Of a stretch of DNA of 44,925 nt, positions 42,146-44,925 are shown piece by piece. This DNA is from Clostridiales bacterium (GTDB lineage: Bacteria > Bacillota > Clostridia > Lachnospirales > Lachnospiraceae): positions 61,107 through 106,031 of the forward strand of contig JAHZAR010000001.1 in NCBI GenBank assembly GCA_019423835.1. The letters are read 5' to 3'. Numbering within the stretch: the stretch's first letter is position 1; every line of letters starts with the position of its first letter. The notes under the pieces were generated by a model. That model searched no databases, was not told the origin of the DNA, and saw only the letters and a program-made list of their open reading frames with translations. Position numbers and translations under genes: made by a program.

Positions 42146-43945
42146 ATGGTTGAAACACGCACCCGAATATTAGGGATTGCCCCTTACGAGGGGATGCATA
42201 CTGCCATGGATCGGGCGGCTGCCGCGTATCCGAATGTACAGCTTGACGTTTTTACCGGGGATCTGGATGTGGGAGTTGCCATTGTACAGAGTATGTCCCC
42301 GAATTCCTATGACTGTATTATATCCCGAGGCGGCACAGCAGAGCTGATCCGCCAGGTGACAGATCTGCCGGTCGTGGAGATTCAGCTCTCTGTCTACGAT
42401 GTGCTGAGTACCATGAAGCTGGCGGAAAATTATTCTAACCGCTATGCCATTGTCGGCTTCCCCAGCATTACGGAGCCGGCTCATACACTGTGCGACCTGC
42501 TGGGCTACCAGCTTGACATACTGACCGTACACGGAGCGGATGAAGCTACAGAGACCCTGGAACGCCTGAAGAAAGACGGCTACCGCATGGTAGTCTGCGA
42601 TATGGTGACCCATACTATCGCAAGAAAAATGGAGCTGGACGCATTTCTGATTACCTCGGGCGTGGAGAGCCTTCATGCGGCCATTGACCAGGCCATCAAT
42701 ATCAGTCTCTGGTTTGGAAGGCTCCGCCAGGAGAATATGTTTCTGCGCAGCATTACCCAGGGGCAGAACGGGCGGGCAGTCGTCCTGGATGCCGACGGCG
42801 CTGTCTTTTACAGCAGTCCTACAGAACCGCCCGACGGGCTGGCGGAGGCTCTGCGCTCCCATCTGGGAGAGGTGCCGGGAAACGGCTCGATGAAATTTTA
42901 TTATACGGATCGCAGCCAGCTCTACAGTATCACAGCCCAGACGCTTCTGATGAATGCAGAGCGATACTTTCTGTTCTACTGTGTGCCCTCCCGCATTCCG
43001 CTTCACTCCCACTGGACAGGAATCCGCACCATGAATAAGGGGGAGTGCGAGTATCTGTTTACGAACAGCTTTTACAGCATCAGCGGCGCTATGGGAACCC
43101 AGGACGCAGAGATACGGGCACTGGCCGCTGTACACCACCCTGTCATGATCCGCGGGGAGTCCGGTACAGGAAAGGAGCAGATTGCCTGGTTTCTCTATCT
43201 TCACAGCCCGCAGGTGAACAAACCCTTTGTGGTGGTAAACTGTGAGCAGGTAAACGATAAGAGCTGGGACTTCCTTCTGGGGCATTACAATTCGCCGCTG
43301 AATGCCACTGGAAATACCATTTATTTCCAAAATTTTGAGGCAATGCCGGAACAGAGGGCGTCAGAGCTGCTGGCAGCCATACAGGAAACAGGGCTGTCCA
43401 GGCGCGTGAGGCTTCTCTTTTCCTTTGACTGCCGTGACAGCGAGCCGGTGCCGGAGATGGCACGCCGCTTTGTGGCCAGGCTGGGCTGCCAGACGCTGAA
43501 TCTGCCTTCCCTCAGAAGCCGCTCCGATGAAATTCCCTCTCTGGCAAGCCTGTATCTGGGAAGTATGAAGCTGGAGCTGGGAAAACAGCTCTCAGGTTTT
43601 GAGCCAAAGGCCATAGAGATGCTGCGCCAGTATGACTGGCCTAACAACTACACACAGTTTAAGCACATTCTGGAATCCCTGGCCATGATGACAACCTCTA
43701 CCTACATACGCAGCAGCATGGTAGCAGAGCTTCTGGCCAAAGAGCGTTCCATGCGCCGGGGCATGGTTCAGGCCTCCTCCCTTGTGAGCACCGGGAGAAC
43801 CCTTGAGGAGATTGTCGGAGAGGTGGTGGAGCAGGCAGTGACGGCCAACAACGGAAACCGCGCGGCCGCTGCCCGCCAGCTGGGCATCAGCCGGACCACA
43901 CTCTGGCGTTATCTGAGCAAGAATGGAGCTCCTGTGCAGGAATAA
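42146..43945 (+). CDS. PrpR-like regulator with degenerate AAA+ domain
   Basis: A 599-residue regulator. Residues about 10-190 match the PrpR_N sensor (ISRGGTAELIRQ, LPVVEIQLSVYDVL). A PAS-like part follows at about 205-285. Then comes a sigma-54-activator-type AAA+ domain with Walker A GESGTGKE (337-344), and a C-terminal Fis-type helix-turn-helix (NNGNRAAAARQLGISRTTLW). The GAFTGA loop that contacts sigma-54 is absent, and the Walker B region reads TIYFQNFEAM instead of the usual LFLDE form. So it probably acts at sigma-70-type promoters as an activator or repressor. It is divergent from the kinase operon. CGGAGGG precedes the ATG; TATAAT is at 42111-42116. Confidence 0.82.
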   Translation: MVETRTRILGIAPYEGMHTAMDRAAAAYPNVQLDVFTGDLDVGVAIVQSMSPNSYDCIISRGGTAELIRQVTDLPVVEIQLSVYDVLSTMKLAENYSNRYAIVGFPSITEPAHTLCDLLGYQLDILTVHGADEATETLERLKKDGYRMVVCDMVTHTIARKMELDAFLITSGVESLHAAIDQAINISLWFGRLRQENMFLRSITQGQNGRAVVLDADGAVFYSSPTEPPDGLAEALRSHLGEVPGNGSMKFYYTDRSQLYSITAQTLLMNAERYFLFYCVPSRIPLHSHWTGIRTMNKGECEYLFTNSFYSISGAMGTQDAEIRALAAVHHPVMIRGESGTGKEQIAWFLYLHSPQVNKPFVVVNCEQVNDKSWDFLLGHYNSPLNATGNTIYFQNFEAMPEQRASELLAAIQETGLSRRVRLLFSFDCRDSEPVPEMARRFVARLGCQTLNLPSLRSRSDEIPSLASLYLGSMKLELGKQLSGFEPKAIEMLRQYDWPNNYTQFKHILESLAMMTTSTYIRSSMVAELLAKERSMRRGMVQASSLVSTGRTLEEIVGEVVEQAVTANNGNRAAAARQLGISRTTLWRYLSKNGAPVQE

Positions 43946-44022
43946 AGCCGGGGACGCAAAATGAGGTTATAAAAGCCTGAAAACTTTAATATGATGTAAA
44001 AAACGTTCTCAGGGGTAGCCCT

Positions 44023-44169
44023 ATGAAGGAATATATTGAGGAACGGGCCGTAACCATTGCCAATTACATCATAGACCATAATGCGACAGTGCGACAGACG
44101 GCGAAGAAGTTTGGGATCAGTAAGTCGACGGTACATACGGAAGTGACAAAATGGAAAGGCTTTTGTTGA
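44023..44169 (+). pseudogene. spoIIID: Truncated spoIIID (48 residues)
   Basis: The reading frame gives EYIEERAVTIANYIIDHNA, then the helix-turn-helix VRQTAKKFGISKSTVHTEV, a very good match to the start of SpoIIID, the mother-cell transcription regulator. Full SpoIIID has about 80-90 residues. Here it stops after VTKWKGFC, so the C-terminal helix that also contacts DNA is lost. AGGGGT precedes ATG 44023. A terminator follows at 44181-44209. It could be a decayed copy, with an intact gene elsewhere, or a short functional form. Confidence 0.7.
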
Positions 44170-44180
44170 AGTTGAAATAG

Positions 44181-44209
44181 AGGGATGCAGGCTTTGCATC
44201 TCTTTTTTT
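44181..44209 (+). terminator. Terminator after truncated spoIIID
   Basis: GATGCA (44184-44189) pairs with TGCATC (44195-44200), followed by TCTTTTTTT. Confidence 0.6.
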
Positions 44210-44327
44210 ATTTCTGGCAAGGTGATGACGGTGCGATCTATTGTGAAATATTTGTAATACATTAAACTGGTAATATAATCCGGTTATCATAACACTGGGA
44301 GAAAATTATAGGCTCTCGGATTCTGAA

Positions 44328-44703
44328 TTACCGCCCGGGAGCTGATGGTCGGCTGAATCTTGAAAACCAAGTGGATTGTTCATAGAATTTTTTAGTCGGG
44401 AAGTCTTTGACAAAGGGGCGGCAGTACCAAATCTCAGAGGAGCGGTATCTGTCGTCTTCTAAATTTATAATCTGTTTTCTGGAACTTGTTACATCGCTCC
44501 GATGAAGTCCCTGCATTATATTCAGCCTTCTATTCCCTGCGGCGCGGTGGCTCATTGAAAAGCCATGGATTATTTTTCACAGCTGGGTGGACCGTCCTGC
44601 CGTATATCATGCAGACAATAGAGCAGCCGGGGAGATCACTGTCCTTGTAGCGAATAAAACGTGATTTATCCGATCTTTCCGATGCATTGTTTGAAATAAA
44701 TAC
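44328..44703 (-). pseudogene. Probable frameshifted gene remnant, unrecognised
   Basis: On the minus strand two open segments in different frames join near 44530-44555. The first (44703 to 44530, 57 codons, no start codon) includes RFIRYKDSDLPGCSIVCMIY and ends PPRRRE-stop. The second (44555 to 44328) includes NLEDDRYRSSEIWYCRPFV and KDFPTKKFYEQST. Both have protein-like composition, and one frame slip would merge them into about 120 residues. I do not recognise the family. It lies in the 650-bp stretch to the right of spoIIID, which otherwise has no gene. Confidence 0.3.
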
Positions 44704-44769
44704 TCAGCTGCCCAGCATGATAGACGGTGGAATGAAAAAGGGAGCAGAAAATGTACAGCAGGTACACAA

Positions 44770-44805
44770 CAAAAAGCCAAATAACAGGATCCCTGTTATT
44801 CGGCT
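44770..44805 (-). terminator. Terminator of the gene entering from the right edge
   Basis: A stem of about 14 bp (44775-44788 with 44792-44805) with a 3-base loop is followed on the minus strand by TTTTT. It lies 14 bases after the stop codon at 44820-44822. Confidence 0.7.
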
Positions 44806-44819
44806 TAATCCACAATATT

Positions 44820-44924
44820 TTATTCATCTGCTATTTTCATAGCTTTACAAAACCAGAACACCGTTTTTGCCGTATAAGATAATATTATACGACGCACTAT
44901 AAGAAGCTCTTTATGGCCGGGTTC
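44820..44924 (-). CDS. C-terminal fragment of a gene cut by the window edge
   Basis: The minus strand is open from the right edge for 34 codons (ending KTVFWFCKAMKIADE) and is closed by a stop and then a terminator. That layout suggests a real gene end. The sequence is too short to name. Confidence 0.4.
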   Translation of the reverse strand, partial: EPGHKELLIVRRIILSYTAKTVFWFCKAMKIADE

Positions 44925-44925
44925 C

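Noticed and set aside
42170..43330. 386-codon open frame on the minus strand
   Set aside because: It is antisense to the PrpR-like regulator and has no recognisable domain or ribosome binding site.
44252..44279. TTGTAA-16-TATAAT promoter on the plus strand
   Set aside because: Good spacing, but no gene or T-run terminator lies behind it on that strand, so the function cannot be supported.

Overview
The window looks like a chromosomal segment of an endospore-forming member of the Clostridia, most likely Lachnospiraceae. The basis is the spoIIIA genes, the conserved block asp23-nusB-xseA-xseB-ispA-dxs-tlyA-nadK-argR-recN, strong AGGAGG ribosome binding sites and moderate GC. The species cannot be fixed from sequence reading alone.

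Layout. 1-4528: a large BTAD/AAA/TPR regulator (5' end outside the window) followed by histidine ammonia-lyase. 4863-11880: a DeoR-controlled cassette with a cytoplasmic alkaline-phosphatase-superfamily phosphodiesterase, a complete ABC importer and an organophosphate-type MFS carrier. It probably imports a phosphorylated or phosphonate compound and hydrolyses it inside the cell. 12218-16235: spoIIIAD-AE-AF-AG-AH without spoIIIAA, AB or AC. 16310-18672: asp23, then a promoter, a structured leader RNA with a terminator, and a beta subunit of a Na+-pumping decarboxylase with a 39-residue gamma-like peptide. 18822-20634 (minus strand): a DacF-type carboxypeptidase followed by an FMN riboswitch that has no gene behind it. 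20921-29969: the housekeeping block nusB to recN. 29977-33582: a lipoprotein, a two-component system and a hemerythrin. 33701-33939: a 120-bp tandem repeat.

34046-43945 is the most interesting region: an acid-sugar catabolic locus. On the minus strand lie a four-carbon-acid-sugar kinase (DUF1537), a cytoplasmic sialidase-like propeller protein, an iron alcohol dehydrogenase, a DapA-family aldolase and a PdxA2-type dehydrogenase, then a second unit with an SLC13-like carrier and a VOC protein. A divergent PrpR-like regulator lacks the GAFTGA motif needed for sigma-54 contact. Both minus-strand units carry a pair of 17-bp inverted repeats (6-5-6, TGTTTC-N5-GAAACA-like). The two repeats are spaced exactly 50 bp apart and sit at the same distance from the promoter in both units. 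This suggests one regulator controls both units at sigma-70-type promoters. The kinase and dehydrogenase would yield dihydroxyacetone phosphate, and the aldolase would yield pyruvate or a related product. The starting substrate is unknown.

44023-44925: a truncated spoIIID, a probable frameshifted gene remnant and the tail of a gene running in from the right edge. The partial spoIIIA set, the shortened spoIIID and the absence of spoIVB/spo0A after recN all suggest that the sporulation loci here have been rearranged or are decaying.
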